Source of the DNA: GH45 sp046704385
Lineage (GTDB): Bacteria; Bacteroidota; Bacteroidia; Bacteroidales; SZUA-534
DNA: 41,951 nt
Assembly: GCA_046704385.1 (NCBI GenBank)
Contig: JBJKSB010000093.1
Span: 1 to 41,951 of the forward strand
Reading direction: 5' to 3'
The translations under genes and the position numbers were made by a program. The notes beneath the pieces are model-generated. The model searched no databases, had not been told where the DNA came from, and was given only the letters and a program-made list of their open reading frames with translations. The stretch's first letter is position 1, and each line of letters starts with the position of its first letter. Of the stretch, positions 31,751-40,221 are shown piece after piece.

Positions 31751-33097
31751 ATGAAAAAACCCATATATCAACACGATTTTTGGTACGGCTTTTTACGCAA
31801 TTATGTGAGTTTTTATTTATACCTGTTTTACGACAGAGTGACTGTAATAGGCAAAACCAATGTTCCCAAAGACAAACCTGTAATATTTGCTATAAATCAT
31901 CAGAATGCCCTGATGGATGCCCTGACAGTGTTGTTAACACTGGGACGGCAACCTGTTTTTATGGCCCGGGCCGATATTTTCCAGAGTAAGGTAGTGGCTA
32001 AAATTTTACGGTTTCTTAAAATTCTTCCGATCTATCGTATTCGTGATGGAATTAAGAACCTTCAAAATAATGATGCTGTATTTGAAGAGGCTGTGGGTGT
32101 CCTGCAAGCCGGCAAAAGCTTGGGGATACTGCCCGAAGGCAACCATTTTGGCGAACGAAGGCTTCGGATACTAAAAAAAGGTATAGCAAGAATTGCATTC
32201 CAGGCCGAAGAAAGAAACAATTTTAACCTCGACATCCAGATCGTTCCTGTAGGGCTTGATTATACACATTATATAAATTTTGGTGCCGATTTACTGGTGC
32301 AGTTCGGAAAGCCTTTTGCGTTAAGCAGCTATTATGATGTTTATAAGGAAAATCCACAGAAAGGCATGGCCGCTTTGCTCGCTGAATTAAAAGAACGCAT
32401 GACTGAGAACATGCTAAATATCGACGATACAGATCATTACGAAGAAATTGAAGCCTTAAAAAATATTTGTATTAACCATTTATTGGCTAAACATAAACTA
32501 CGCGATCATCATATAAAAATTCTTCACAAATCACAGGAAATTACTCATCAACTTATTGATTTAAAGAATAATTCATTTGATAAATTTGAAAAACTAGGCA
32601 AAGATGCATTGCAGATAAAAGATGAAATTAAAGCCACATCAACAAGGTTTTGGGTTCCTGCTTATCGTAGGTTTTTCTGGGGTGAAATCGTGCTGAATTA
32701 TTTATTATTACTGATATTGGCACCTTTCGCCATATTGGGTTTTGTAATCAACTTTTTACCTTTTTATATTCCGGTAATCGCCACCCGAAAAATAAAGGAC
32801 CCACAATTTGTTAGTTCTGTACGTTTTGTAGCATCAATTCTTACTTTCACTTTATTTTACCTGATCTATATTATTTTACTGTTTATATATACTCCTCATT
32901 GGTACTGTGCCTTAGGTACATTGGTTGGTTTTCTTATATCCGGTATCCTTAGTTTCCGATATTATATTGGTGTAAAAAAGACTTTAGTAAAAACCCGGGT
33001 TAATATCTGGAAACTTAAAAAGGATGAAACCTGGCTGGGACTTGTTTCAAAATGGAACGAAACGATTGATAAATTATCAGCCTATATTTCACTGTAG
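31751..33097 (+). CDS. PlsC-superfamily acyltransferase, Gpt2/Sct1-like
   Basis: A 448-residue membrane acyltransferase likely involved in phospholipid synthesis (acylation of glycerol-3-phosphate or lysophosphatidate). The catalytic block is NHQNALMDAL with H50 and D56. The spacing is H-x5-D, not the H-x4-D of bacterial PlsC/PlsB, and matches the eukaryote-type Gpt2/Sct1 branch. The second block LGILPEGNHFGERRLRILKKGIARIAF and IQIVPVGLDY also parallel that branch. The middle (about 215-300) is helical; the C-terminal part (310-420) has three or four membrane spans. It starts 14 bp after the BASS gene. Which acyl acceptor is used remains open. Confidence 0.82.
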   Translation: MKKPIYQHDFWYGFLRNYVSFYLYLFYDRVTVIGKTNVPKDKPVIFAINHQNALMDALTVLLTLGRQPVFMARADIFQSKVVAKILRFLKILPIYRIRDGIKNLQNNDAVFEEAVGVLQAGKSLGILPEGNHFGERRLRILKKGIARIAFQAEERNNFNLDIQIVPVGLDYTHYINFGADLLVQFGKPFALSSYYDVYKENPQKGMAALLAELKERMTENMLNIDDTDHYEEIEALKNICINHLLAKHKLRDHHIKILHKSQEITHQLIDLKNNSFDKFEKLGKDALQIKDEIKATSTRFWVPAYRRFFWGEIVLNYLLLLILAPFAILGFVINFLPFYIPVIATRKIKDPQFVSSVRFVASILTFTLFYLIYIILLFIYTPHWYCALGTLVGFLISGILSFRYYIGVKKTLVKTRVNIWKLKKDETWLGLVSKWNETIDKLSAYISL

Positions 33098-33099
33098 CT

Positions 33100-33924
33100 A
33101 TGGCATCGGGATTTACTGACCGGTTTTATCTGAAAGATGGCAACAACCTGGTGGTAAGCGTAACTGAACCACCAGAAACAGGAACCACGGTTTATGAAAT
33201 CATTAAAATAGTAGCCGGGATACCTTTGTTTTATGAAGATCACATTGCCCGGCTTCATAATTCATTAAAAATAGCAGGCTTTAAAGATTACCCTTTAAAT
33301 TCTGAAGATTTCAGGCAGCAGGTAATAATGCTTTGCCAACAGAACAACAAGTACTTTGGAAATGTTGAATTGCGTTTGATACATCGGGATCATAACCTTT
33401 TCAACAGTTTTGTAGGTTTTGTTCCGCATAAATATCCCGGGCCGGTTCAATATATTGAAGGGGTGAAGGTTCAGTTGCTTGAGGCCAGCCGTGAAAACCC
33501 TAATGCCAAAATAAAGGATACCCTTGCACGAGTAAAATCAAATGAATACCTGGCCAGTCATAATGTGTTTGAAGTCTTGCTGGTTAACAAAAGGGGGTAC
33601 GTTACCGAAGGGAGCCGAAGTAATTTATTTTTTATTAAGAATAATGCAGTAAGTACCGCACCGTATAAATCTGTTTTACCCGGTATTACACGTAAATATG
33701 TGATTCAGGCCGTCAACTACAGAAACTATATACTCAATGAAGAAGTGGCTTTAAAATCGGGTCTTAATGACTTTGATGCAGCATTTTTATCAGGAACTTC
33801 ATTGGGAATTTTACCTATTCAGCAAATAGATGATATTAATTTTAATGTTCAAAATAGCTGTTTACAAAATTTAATGTTGGAGTTCAACAATATTGTACAA
33901 TCGTATCTTCACAAAAATTCTTAG
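33100..33924 (+). CDS. Class IV aminotransferase (PLP-dependent; BCAT/ADC-lyase-like)
   Basis: A 274-residue fold-type IV PLP enzyme. The Schiff-base lysine is K146 (ARVKSNEY). The PLP-phosphate and substrate blocks are VTEGSRSNLFFIKNN and FLSGTSLGILPI. It starts 2 bp after the acyltransferase stop codon, so the two are co-transcribed. Its four final bases, TTAG, contain stop codons for both this gene and the convergent map gene. Family activities include branched-chain aminotransferase, D-amino-acid aminotransferase and aminodeoxychorismate lyase (PabC). The length resembles the last, but the divergence and the lack of pabA/B nearby leave the reaction undecided. Confidence 0.85.
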   Translation: MASGFTDRFYLKDGNNLVVSVTEPPETGTTVYEIIKIVAGIPLFYEDHIARLHNSLKIAGFKDYPLNSEDFRQQVIMLCQQNNKYFGNVELRLIHRDHNLFNSFVGFVPHKYPGPVQYIEGVKVQLLEASRENPNAKIKDTLARVKSNEYLASHNVFEVLLVNKRGYVTEGSRSNLFFIKNNAVSTAPYKSVLPGITRKYVIQAVNYRNYILNEEVALKSGLNDFDAAFLSGTSLGILPIQQIDDINFNVQNSCLQNLMLEFNNIVQSYLHKNS

Positions 33925-34688
33925 TATTCGCCATTCACATCGGTCAATACTTCTACTCCGGTAGAGGTAACCAAAACCGTGTGTTCGTATTGAGCAGAAA
34001 GTTTATCGTCAATGGTACGGGCTGTCCATCCATCGTGGGGATCAATTGTAACCCTGGGCTTTCCCTGGTTGATCATGGGCTCAATGGTAAAGACCATTCC
34101 CGGCCTCATTAATTGTCCACTATTACGGCGGGCTATATGATCAACCTGCGGCTCTTCATGAAATTCAAGCCCAATACCATGGCCACAAAACTCGTAAACC
34201 ACACTATACCCGTTTGCCTGTGCATAACGGCTTATTACAAAGCCAATATTACCAAACAGGTTATTAGGCCTTACTTCATTAATTCCCAGGTTCAGGCAAT
34301 GTTTGGTAGAATCGAGTAATTTTTGAGCATCAGCCGATATTTCGCCCACGGCATACATGCGGCTGGTATCACCAAAATACCCGTCTAAAATGGTGGTTAC
34401 ATCAATATTAATAATATCGCCCTCGTTAAGGATGATCTTTTTAGAAGGTATTCCATGGCAAATAACATTATTGGGCGAAATACATGATGATTTAGGGTAA
34501 CCGTTATAGTTCAGGGTTGCCGGGGTAGCACGGTGGTCCATCATATAATCACGAATCAGATCGTCCAGATACTCAGTACTAACACCAGGTTTAACATATT
34601 CTGCGATAAAATTCAGCGTTTGTCCGGCAAGTTTTGAACTTTGTCGAATACCTTCAATTTGTTCTGGTGTTTTAATAATTATTGCCAT
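33921..34688 (-). CDS. map: Methionine aminopeptidase, type I
   Basis: Removes the initiator methionine from nascent proteins. The 255 residues carry the five metal ligands expected for the family: aspartates in INIDVTTILDGYFGDTSRMY, the histidine in FCGHGIGLEFHEEP, and glutamates in GMVFTIEPMINQG and the late QYEHTVLVT segment. There is no N-terminal zinc-finger extension, as usual for bacterial type Ia. It is convergent with the aminotransferase gene with a 4-bp overlap and is followed upstream by msrB on the same strand. Confidence 0.96.
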   Translation of the reverse strand: MAIIIKTPEQIEGIRQSSKLAGQTLNFIAEYVKPGVSTEYLDDLIRDYMMDHRATPATLNYNGYPKSSCISPNNVICHGIPSKKIILNEGDIINIDVTTILDGYFGDTSRMYAVGEISADAQKLLDSTKHCLNLGINEVRPNNLFGNIGFVISRYAQANGYSVVYEFCGHGIGLEFHEEPQVDHIARRNSGQLMRPGMVFTIEPMINQGKPRVTIDPHDGWTARTIDDKLSAQYEHTVLVTSTGVEVLTDVNGEY

Positions 34689-34763
34689 ACCATAATACTT
34701 TCATAATAAGCTGCAAAAGTGCTTAAAGTTTATGTAATTATGAAATTTATTTGGAACAACTTA

Positions 34764-35147
34764 CTATTTAAGGACCTTATCGGGAATCCCTTCCTGAATA
34801 AAGCTTAAAGATATCGAGTTAACACAATACCTGGTATTTTTATGAGTAAAACCTTCTCCTAAAAAAACATGACCTAAATGAGCATTACATTGAGAGCAAA
34901 TAATTTCAGTCCTGCGTCCATCGGCATCGGGTAACCTGGTAATAGCCCCTTTTATTTCATCATCAAAACTTGGCCAGCCACAATGACTGTTAAATTTATC
35001 ATTTGATCTGAATAACGGTTCACCACATTGCCTGCAAACATATATTCCGTTGTCTCGTTTCAGATAATATTCGCCGGTAAATGGTGCCTCTGTACCCTTA
35101 TGGATGATTACCCTTTTTTCTTCTTCAGTTAAGTTTTTAAGTTTCAT
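34764..35147 (-). CDS. msrB: Peptide-methionine (R)-S-oxide reductase
   Basis: Reduces methionine-R-sulfoxide in oxidised proteins. The 127-residue enzyme has two zinc-binding CxxC pairs (VCRQCGEPLF and ICSQCNAHLGH), the HCGWPSFD block and the catalytic cysteine in NTRYCVNS. There is no MsrA fusion and no signal peptide, so it acts in the cytoplasm. The gap of 75 bp to map has no obvious terminator. Confidence 0.96.
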   Translation of the reverse strand: MKLKNLTEEEKRVIIHKGTEAPFTGEYYLKRDNGIYVCRQCGEPLFRSNDKFNSHCGWPSFDDEIKGAITRLPDADGRRTEIICSQCNAHLGHVFLGEGFTHKNTRYCVNSISLSFIQEGIPDKVLK

Positions 35148-35305
35148 ACCCCTTTATTAAATTTGTTCGTTCGTGTAAAGCATTAAAAATGTAGCATATA
35201 GCGTGTTAATAACATTTCCATCATCCCAACTTTCCAATCTAAAACTTAATTTCTATACCATCTTTAATCTACAATTTAATGCGTTTATTAAATCGAATTT
35301 CAAGC

Positions 35306-35314
35306 TAATTTTGC
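35306..35314 (+). promoter_or_regulatory. Putative -7 promoter element for the OmpA-like gene
   Basis: TAATTTTGC inside CTAATTTTGC matches the TAnnTTTG consensus in the 285-bp gap (35148-35432). It would leave a long leader of about 110 nt. The rest of the gap is AT-rich with no other signal that I can name. Confidence 0.3.
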
Positions 35315-35432
35315 GACTTAACACTAGTCGAACAACCTGAATTAAGAAATGTTTAATAATTTGATAATACTTTTTCCCGACTTATTGAACATATTTCTTT
35401 AAATTTACAATTCACATTAAAAATAATACATC

Positions 35433-36824
35433 ATGAAATTTACGAAGCCCATTTTAATTCTGACTCTGACGGTTTTGGGTTTAACGAAATGGTTATCAGC
35501 TCAGGTTGAGAATATGGTAATTAACCCGAGTTTTGAGGATTATGAAACCTGCCCGCAGAGTTACACTTATATGGATCAAAGCCACAAGCTTATTCCAGGT
35601 TGGACTTATCCGACATTCACCACGCCCGACTATTTTAACAAATGTAGTAGTGGTGAAGTAAAAGTACCCGATAATTTTGCCGGATATAGTGAACCAAAAT
35701 CCGGCAACGGATACATGGGAGCCATATTGAGCGGCTCCGACCGCGATTTCAGGGAATATTTTGAAGGTACTTTGAAGGAACCGATGAAAGCCGGTCAGGT
35801 CTATTGCGTCTCTTTTTGGTTTAAACTTGCCTCGGGATCAAAATTTGCTGTCGATCAATTAAGCATATATTTTGTTAATGAAAAAGTTGCCAATAACAAT
35901 AAAACCTATCTGAGCTATAAGCCACAACTCAATAATCAGGAGGGGTTGTTTTTAGATAATACTGAAGACTGGGAACAGTTTTGCCAGCTTTATACCGCAA
36001 AAGGTGGCGAAAGTTTCTTTTTGGTAGGTAATTTTAAGAATTATGATAACACAAATTATGTAGTTACCGGTAAGGATACAAAAAATAAAAAAGGAAAAGC
36101 TTATGCTTATTACTTTTTCGACGATTTTGCTATCCGACCTTTGATTGACTGTAATGTTTGTGCCTGTGTTCCAAAAGGGATGGAGACCGTTGTTATCGAT
36201 TCTAGTTTTACCGGTGGAATTGATCCTGTAACGGGTCAGCTTACACGTAAAGTAAACGACGGGGTTATCAGCCTTGGAATTTCAGGAGGAACACCACCTT
36301 ATAGTATAAACTGGTCGAACGGGGTGAAAAATCAACAGAAGATTTCTAATTTGGGTCCGGGCTCTTATACTTATGATGTTCATGACCAGAATAACTGCCG
36401 GAGTCATGGGACTATTGTATTTAAAGAACCAGAAATACCTGAAGATCCGTTTAAGGAAGGCCTGAAAAACATTGAAGTGGGATCGGCGCTTATCCTGAAC
36501 AACATTTTTTTTGCTACAGGTAAAAGCACATTGTTGCCGGAATCGTACACTGAGTTGGATAAAATTGTTGACTTCCTTAATGAAAGCTCAATTAGTTTAA
36601 TTGAAATTAGTGGGCATACCGATAACGAGGGATCAGAAGCCGTTAATGAAAAACTTAGTAAAGACCGTGCACAGGCTGTAGTAAATTACCTTGTTTCAAA
36701 AGGAATTGCAGCTAACCGTTTACAGGCTGCCGGTTATGGTGAGTCGAGACCTCTGGATACCAATGAAACGCCCGAAGGACGGTCGAAAAACCGCAGGGTA
36801 GAATTCTTAGTATTGAAAAAATAA
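35433..36824 (+). CDS. OmpA-family outer-membrane/peptidoglycan-binding protein with jelly-roll and SprB-like domains
   Basis: A 463-residue exported protein. The signal peptide covers about residues 1-23 (ILILTLTVLGLTKWLSAQ). Residues 25-240 look like a carbohydrate-binding jelly-roll (MVINPSFEDYETCPQ, GYMGAILSGSDR, FFDDFAIRPL). A short SprB-like repeat follows (LGISGGTPPYSINWSNGVKN, SYTYDVHDQNNC), and the last ~110 residues are an OmpA-C domain (SGHTDNEGSEAVNEKLSKDRA, GYGESRPLDTNETPEGRSKNRRVEF) that binds diaminopimelate-containing peptidoglycan. It likely ties a surface or periplasmic module to the cell wall. It precedes the TPR/propeller gene by 14 bp, in one unit. Function is unknown; related domain sets occur in gliding and type 9 secretion accessory proteins. 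Confidence 0.87.
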   Translation: MKFTKPILILTLTVLGLTKWLSAQVENMVINPSFEDYETCPQSYTYMDQSHKLIPGWTYPTFTTPDYFNKCSSGEVKVPDNFAGYSEPKSGNGYMGAILSGSDRDFREYFEGTLKEPMKAGQVYCVSFWFKLASGSKFAVDQLSIYFVNEKVANNNKTYLSYKPQLNNQEGLFLDNTEDWEQFCQLYTAKGGESFFLVGNFKNYDNTNYVVTGKDTKNKKGKAYAYYFFDDFAIRPLIDCNVCACVPKGMETVVIDSSFTGGIDPVTGQLTRKVNDGVISLGISGGTPPYSINWSNGVKNQQKISNLGPGSYTYDVHDQNNCRSHGTIVFKEPEIPEDPFKEGLKNIEVGSALILNNIFFATGKSTLLPESYTELDKIVDFLNESSISLIEISGHTDNEGSEAVNEKLSKDRAQAVVNYLVSKGIAANRLQAAGYGESRPLDTNETPEGRSKNRRVEFLVLKK

Positions 36825-36838
36825 CTTAAAGCCCGATA

Positions 36839-38848
36839 ATGATGAAAAAGATTTATATAGCAATATTATTATTAATCACCCTCTCGGCCACTGCTCAAAA
36901 ATCGTATAAGGTTTTAGGCGATGAGGTGTTTAAAGCGATGGATGCCCGTGCACAAGCAGATATTGACAATAATTTGGATAAAGCCAAAGAACAATTTTTG
37001 AAAGTACTTTCGAAAGACAAAGAAGAACCCATGGCAAATTTTGGTTTATCGGTTGTATTTTCATTCGATAGTTATAGCCATAAAGATTACTTTGAAGCAT
37101 GGAAATACTTCCAAAAGGCCGATGCCAACCAGGCCCAGTTTACTGCCGATGATAAACCTGTGCTCGATGAGTATTTTTTCAGAGAAGATAAAAAACGCCG
37201 TAACCGCCCCTTAAACAAAAACATGGAGTGGGAAAGAGGCAATGTGGAAGATAAACTTATAAAATTTGTACGTGAAGAGAATAACCTGGATTATGCCAAT
37301 AAATTTTTAGAGGAATTTCCTGATTCCAAATATCACAACAATGTGGTGCATATCCGGAATTATATCGAATATCGCTTGGCCGAGAATGCCAATTCAGTTC
37401 AGGCCTTTAACGATTTTCTTAAAAAATATCCTGATGCTGCCCAGGTAAATGTGGCAACACAAAAACGAAATGCACTGGCTTATAATGAGGCCAAGGCAAA
37501 AAACAGCCTGTCGGCTTTGAAAGCTTTTGTGGCGCAATATCCAAAGGCTCTTCAGGTTGAAGATGCAAAAAAACTTATGGGAGTTATGGCCTATGCAGAA
37601 GCTGCTAAGACACGCAAACTTGAAGTAATTGAACAGTATATGCGTGATTATCCGAATTCATCTAAAATGCCTGAGGCCAAATTATTAAAACGCCAGTTAT
37701 TGTTTGAATGGGCCAAAAGCGTTAATACCATTGATGCTTACAACCAATTTGTGGCCCAGTATCCTGAAGGAGAATTGTATATTGATATTTTTAACCTGAA
37801 AGCCACTGCATTGGGGCAATCGGTTGTCATGGATTTTCCCATGGAGAATTACAAATTTATTAAAGGTTTTGATAACAAAAATATTAACGATTTTGGTGGC
37901 AGCCTGGCTTTGCGGCCAACCGGCGAATTACTGGTAATTGCTAATACAAAACCCGCCGAAGATAAAATGTACGATGCATGGTTCCTGGGATTAAACGGCG
38001 AAGGTAAAATGATCTGGAACCGCATTCTGGGTAATGAGTTCGACGACCAGGTAAACAAGGTGATAGTGACCCCCAATAATGAAATTTATGTCGGTGGTAT
38101 TACCGATGCAATAAAAGACAGTATTCCGGGTAAAGCCTGGCTGTTTAAAATGGCACCCGACGGGAAAAATATTTATAACCGAAAACTCGAAGGACGTGAA
38201 GTTAAAGACATGGCCGTATATCCCGATGGTAAAGTGTTGTTGTGCGGTGATACCTACAACGAAACCGATTCAGTACTTAAACCATTCCTGGTTAAGTTAA
38301 ACGAAAACGGTAAAAAACTTTGGAGCCGGACTTATTCACAGGGAGGAATCATTTACAGCGTTGCCCTTGATGCCAACAATATAGGTTATGTTGCCAACGA
38401 AACATGGTGTTTTGCAATTGATGAATCGGGTTACCTTAAATGGGACAAAATTGTTGATGCCGACATCAAAATTACAGCTGTTACTGTAGCTAAAAATGGC
38501 AATATTGTATTTGCAGGGCTTAAAGGATTAGAAGGTTATGTAATGGCTTGCAGCCCTGGTGGCAATGTGCTGTGGCAATCAACTTTTGATGCTAAAAACC
38601 TGCCTATTGTAAAAAGGCTTACAGCACTTAACGATAACAGCGTGCTTTGTTCAGGGACCTCAGCCGACGATAAGGTAATTATTGTAAAAGTAGATGCTTC
38701 AGGTGCCGTTTCACCGGCAAAAGTATTCTCACTGCCTGGAGGTATTTTCCTTAATGATGTTATTGCAGCCGAAGACAATTATGCCATTATAAGTGCCACA
38801 CGAATGAGCCCGAAACAGGACATTCTGGTATTTAAACTCGGATTTTAA
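36839..38848 (+). CDS. Exported protein with TPR-like repeats and a beta-propeller-like domain
   Basis: A 669-residue exported protein; the signal peptide is MMKKIYIAILLLITLSATAQ. Residues ~25-320 are helical repeats: one TPR-like block (LDKAKEQFLKVLSKDKEEPMA) and a series of ~30-residue units ending in a (L/V)xxYP motif (FLKKYPDAAQ, FVAQYPKALQ, YMRDYPNSSK, FVAQYPEGEL). Residues ~330-669 look like a WD40/PQQ-type beta-propeller with repeated phrases such as GELLVIANT, NEIYVGGIT, GKVLLCGDTY, NIGYVANE, GNIVFAGL and NSVLCSGTS. No catalytic motif is visible. Both halves suggest a protein-binding scaffold. It is the second gene of the OmpA-containing unit and is followed by a strong terminator. 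Confidence 0.83.
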   Translation: MMKKIYIAILLLITLSATAQKSYKVLGDEVFKAMDARAQADIDNNLDKAKEQFLKVLSKDKEEPMANFGLSVVFSFDSYSHKDYFEAWKYFQKADANQAQFTADDKPVLDEYFFREDKKRRNRPLNKNMEWERGNVEDKLIKFVREENNLDYANKFLEEFPDSKYHNNVVHIRNYIEYRLAENANSVQAFNDFLKKYPDAAQVNVATQKRNALAYNEAKAKNSLSALKAFVAQYPKALQVEDAKKLMGVMAYAEAAKTRKLEVIEQYMRDYPNSSKMPEAKLLKRQLLFEWAKSVNTIDAYNQFVAQYPEGELYIDIFNLKATALGQSVVMDFPMENYKFIKGFDNKNINDFGGSLALRPTGELLVIANTKPAEDKMYDAWFLGLNGEGKMIWNRILGNEFDDQVNKVIVTPNNEIYVGGITDAIKDSIPGKAWLFKMAPDGKNIYNRKLEGREVKDMAVYPDGKVLLCGDTYNETDSVLKPFLVKLNENGKKLWSRTYSQGGIIYSVALDANNIGYVANETWCFAIDESGYLKWDKIVDADIKITAVTVAKNGNIVFAGLKGLEGYVMACSPGGNVLWQSTFDAKNLPIVKRLTALNDNSVLCSGTSADDKVIIVKVDASGAVSPAKVFSLPGGIFLNDVIAAEDNYAIISATRMSPKQDILVFKLGF

Positions 38849-38866
38849 ATTTTGCTCTTTATATTG

Positions 38867-38894
38867 AAAAAGCCTGGTTTCCAGGCTTTTTTTT
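38867..38894 (+). terminator. Terminator of the OmpA/TPR-propeller unit
   Basis: AAAAAGCCTGG (38867-38877) pairs with CCAGGCTTTTT (38881-38891) around TTT and is followed by more T residues. It starts 19 bp after the stop codon. Confidence 0.9.
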
Positions 38895-38913
38895 GTTTTT
38901 AAGTTGCGCTTAA

Positions 38914-38951
38914 TTCCCCATTTCCCTGTCGGGCTTTTCTCCCGTGGGGAA
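38914..38951. repeat. Inverted repeat TTCCCCA/TGGGGAA
   Basis: Seven-base arms at 38914-38920 and 38945-38951 enclose CCCTGTCGGG, a motif related to the repeats at 39890-40125. It lies just after the terminator and before the convergent response-regulator gene. Confidence 0.4.
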
Positions 38952-39045
38952 AACACACCTAACAGACTTTACAAGCAACTTTTACGTTTCAATTTTCAAC
39001 AAACCCTGTTAGGCTTAATTCGTGTCAATTAGTGACCATTCGTGG

Positions 39046-39756
39046 CTACTTTTTCACTTCTTCCTCCTTCAAAATATACCCGCTGCCATGTATATTAATA
39101 ATCTCAAGGTTGGGATCGTTTTTTAAATACTTACGTAATTTGGTAATGTACACGTCCATACTACGGGCAGTAAAGTAACCTTGTTCGCCCCATATTTTTT
39201 CGAGGGCAAAATTGCGGTCGAGTACTTTGTTTTTGCTTTGTACCAGGTAATAGAGTAATTCGCCTTCTTTAGGGGAGAGTTTAATTTCTTCGCAGCCTTC
39301 ACAGGTTAAATTACGGGTGCGGTAGTCGAATTTGAATTTTCCGATGTTAATTATTTCGTCTACCATGGGACCAAACTTATCCTGCTGGTTTCTTTTTAAA
39401 ATGGCTTTTATCTTAAATATTAGGACATCGCTGTCGAAAGGTTTGGTGACATAATCGTCGGCCCCGGCATTAAAGCCTTTTATCATATCTTCCTTCATGG
39501 TTTTGGCCGTAAGGAAAATTATGGGCATTTCGGGTTTTATGGTTTTTATGTCGGTGCCAATGGTAAACCCGTCTACATGGGGCAGCATCACATCCAGGAT
39601 ACATAAATCAAAATGCCCGCGTTTAAATGTTGATACGGCATCTTTTCCATCGTTTACCCAAACCACGTCAAAATCGTTTATCTCAAGATATGACCTCATT
39701 ACAGAGCCAAAATTAAGATCATCTTCAACTAAAAATATTTTTTGCTTTTTTATCAT
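39046..39756 (-). CDS. OmpR/PhoB-family response regulator (RprY-like)
   Basis: A 236-residue regulator. The receiver domain (1-120) has the acidic pocket E11-D12-D13, phospho-acceptor D55 (LDVMLPHVDG), the switch segment FLTAK and lysine in YVTKPF. The winged-helix DNA-binding domain (about 138-230) has LSPKEGELLYYLVQSKNKVLDR, then RSMDVYITKLRKYLKNDP and GSGYIL. It is close to RprY-type regulators of Bacteroidota. The cognate kinase is probably the gene at 40222-41859, upstream on the same strand but 465 bp away. Five phased TTAAC repeats before that kinase gene are the best candidate binding site. Confidence 0.93.
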   Translation of the reverse strand: MIKKQKIFLVEDDLNFGSVMRSYLEINDFDVVWVNDGKDAVSTFKRGHFDLCILDVMLPHVDGFTIGTDIKTIKPEMPIIFLTAKTMKEDMIKGFNAGADDYVTKPFDSDVLIFKIKAILKRNQQDKFGPMVDEIINIGKFKFDYRTRNLTCEGCEEIKLSPKEGELLYYLVQSKNKVLDRNFALEKIWGEQGYFTARSMDVYITKLRKYLKNDPNLEIINIHGSGYILKEEEVKK

Positions 39757-40221
39757 GGCAGTTGTATTTTAAATATGGGTAGTTAAGAATTTATAAATCA
39801 ATAGGTATAGACATCAATCAACAAAATATTTAGCGAATTTTGTTTGTTGAGTATAGCCTTTAACTTCTTCGTTCTCCCCTGGTTAGGGTGATCCCGACAA
39901 TTGTCGGGAGAAGGGTACATATACAAAATAAATTTGTTCAGTTCTTTTTCACCCTTTTCCCTCCCGAAACAAGTTCGGGACAGGTCATCGGGATTTTCCC
40001 TCAGAGAGGGAAAAAAGCATAATAACGAAGTCTTCATCATTTTTTAATATTACTTTTTAATTAAATCTTGGCTTTACGATCATACCCTTGAGGAGCCTGT
40101 CCCGATGAGGAACAAAGATCGGGAAGGTTAGGAATGTGAAAATAGTACTATAGTTACGAATCATTTTAATTCCAATAAATTCATTTCAAAGTTACGATCA
40201 TTTGTACTAATTAACTCCATT
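39757..40221. repeat. Repeat-rich gap between the kinase and regulator genes
   Basis: Five hundred bases without a gene, crowded with inverted repeats built on TCCCGA/TCGGGA. They are TCCCGACAATTGTCGGGA (39892-39909, perfect palindrome), TCCCGAA/TTCGGGA (39962-39968 and 39974-39980), TTTTCCCTC-AGA-GAGGGAAAA (39994-40014), and TCCCGAT/ATCGGGA (40100-40106 and 40118-40124). CCTGTCCCGA occurs at 40096-40105 and in reverse complement at 39975-39984. The look is that of intergenic mosaic or REP-like repeats. No ORF is supported. Confidence 0.6.

Noticed and set aside
33921..33924. Overlap of convergent stop codons of the aminotransferase and map genes
   Set aside because: A TTAG overlap of stops is a common outcome of compact gene packing and carries no functional hint.
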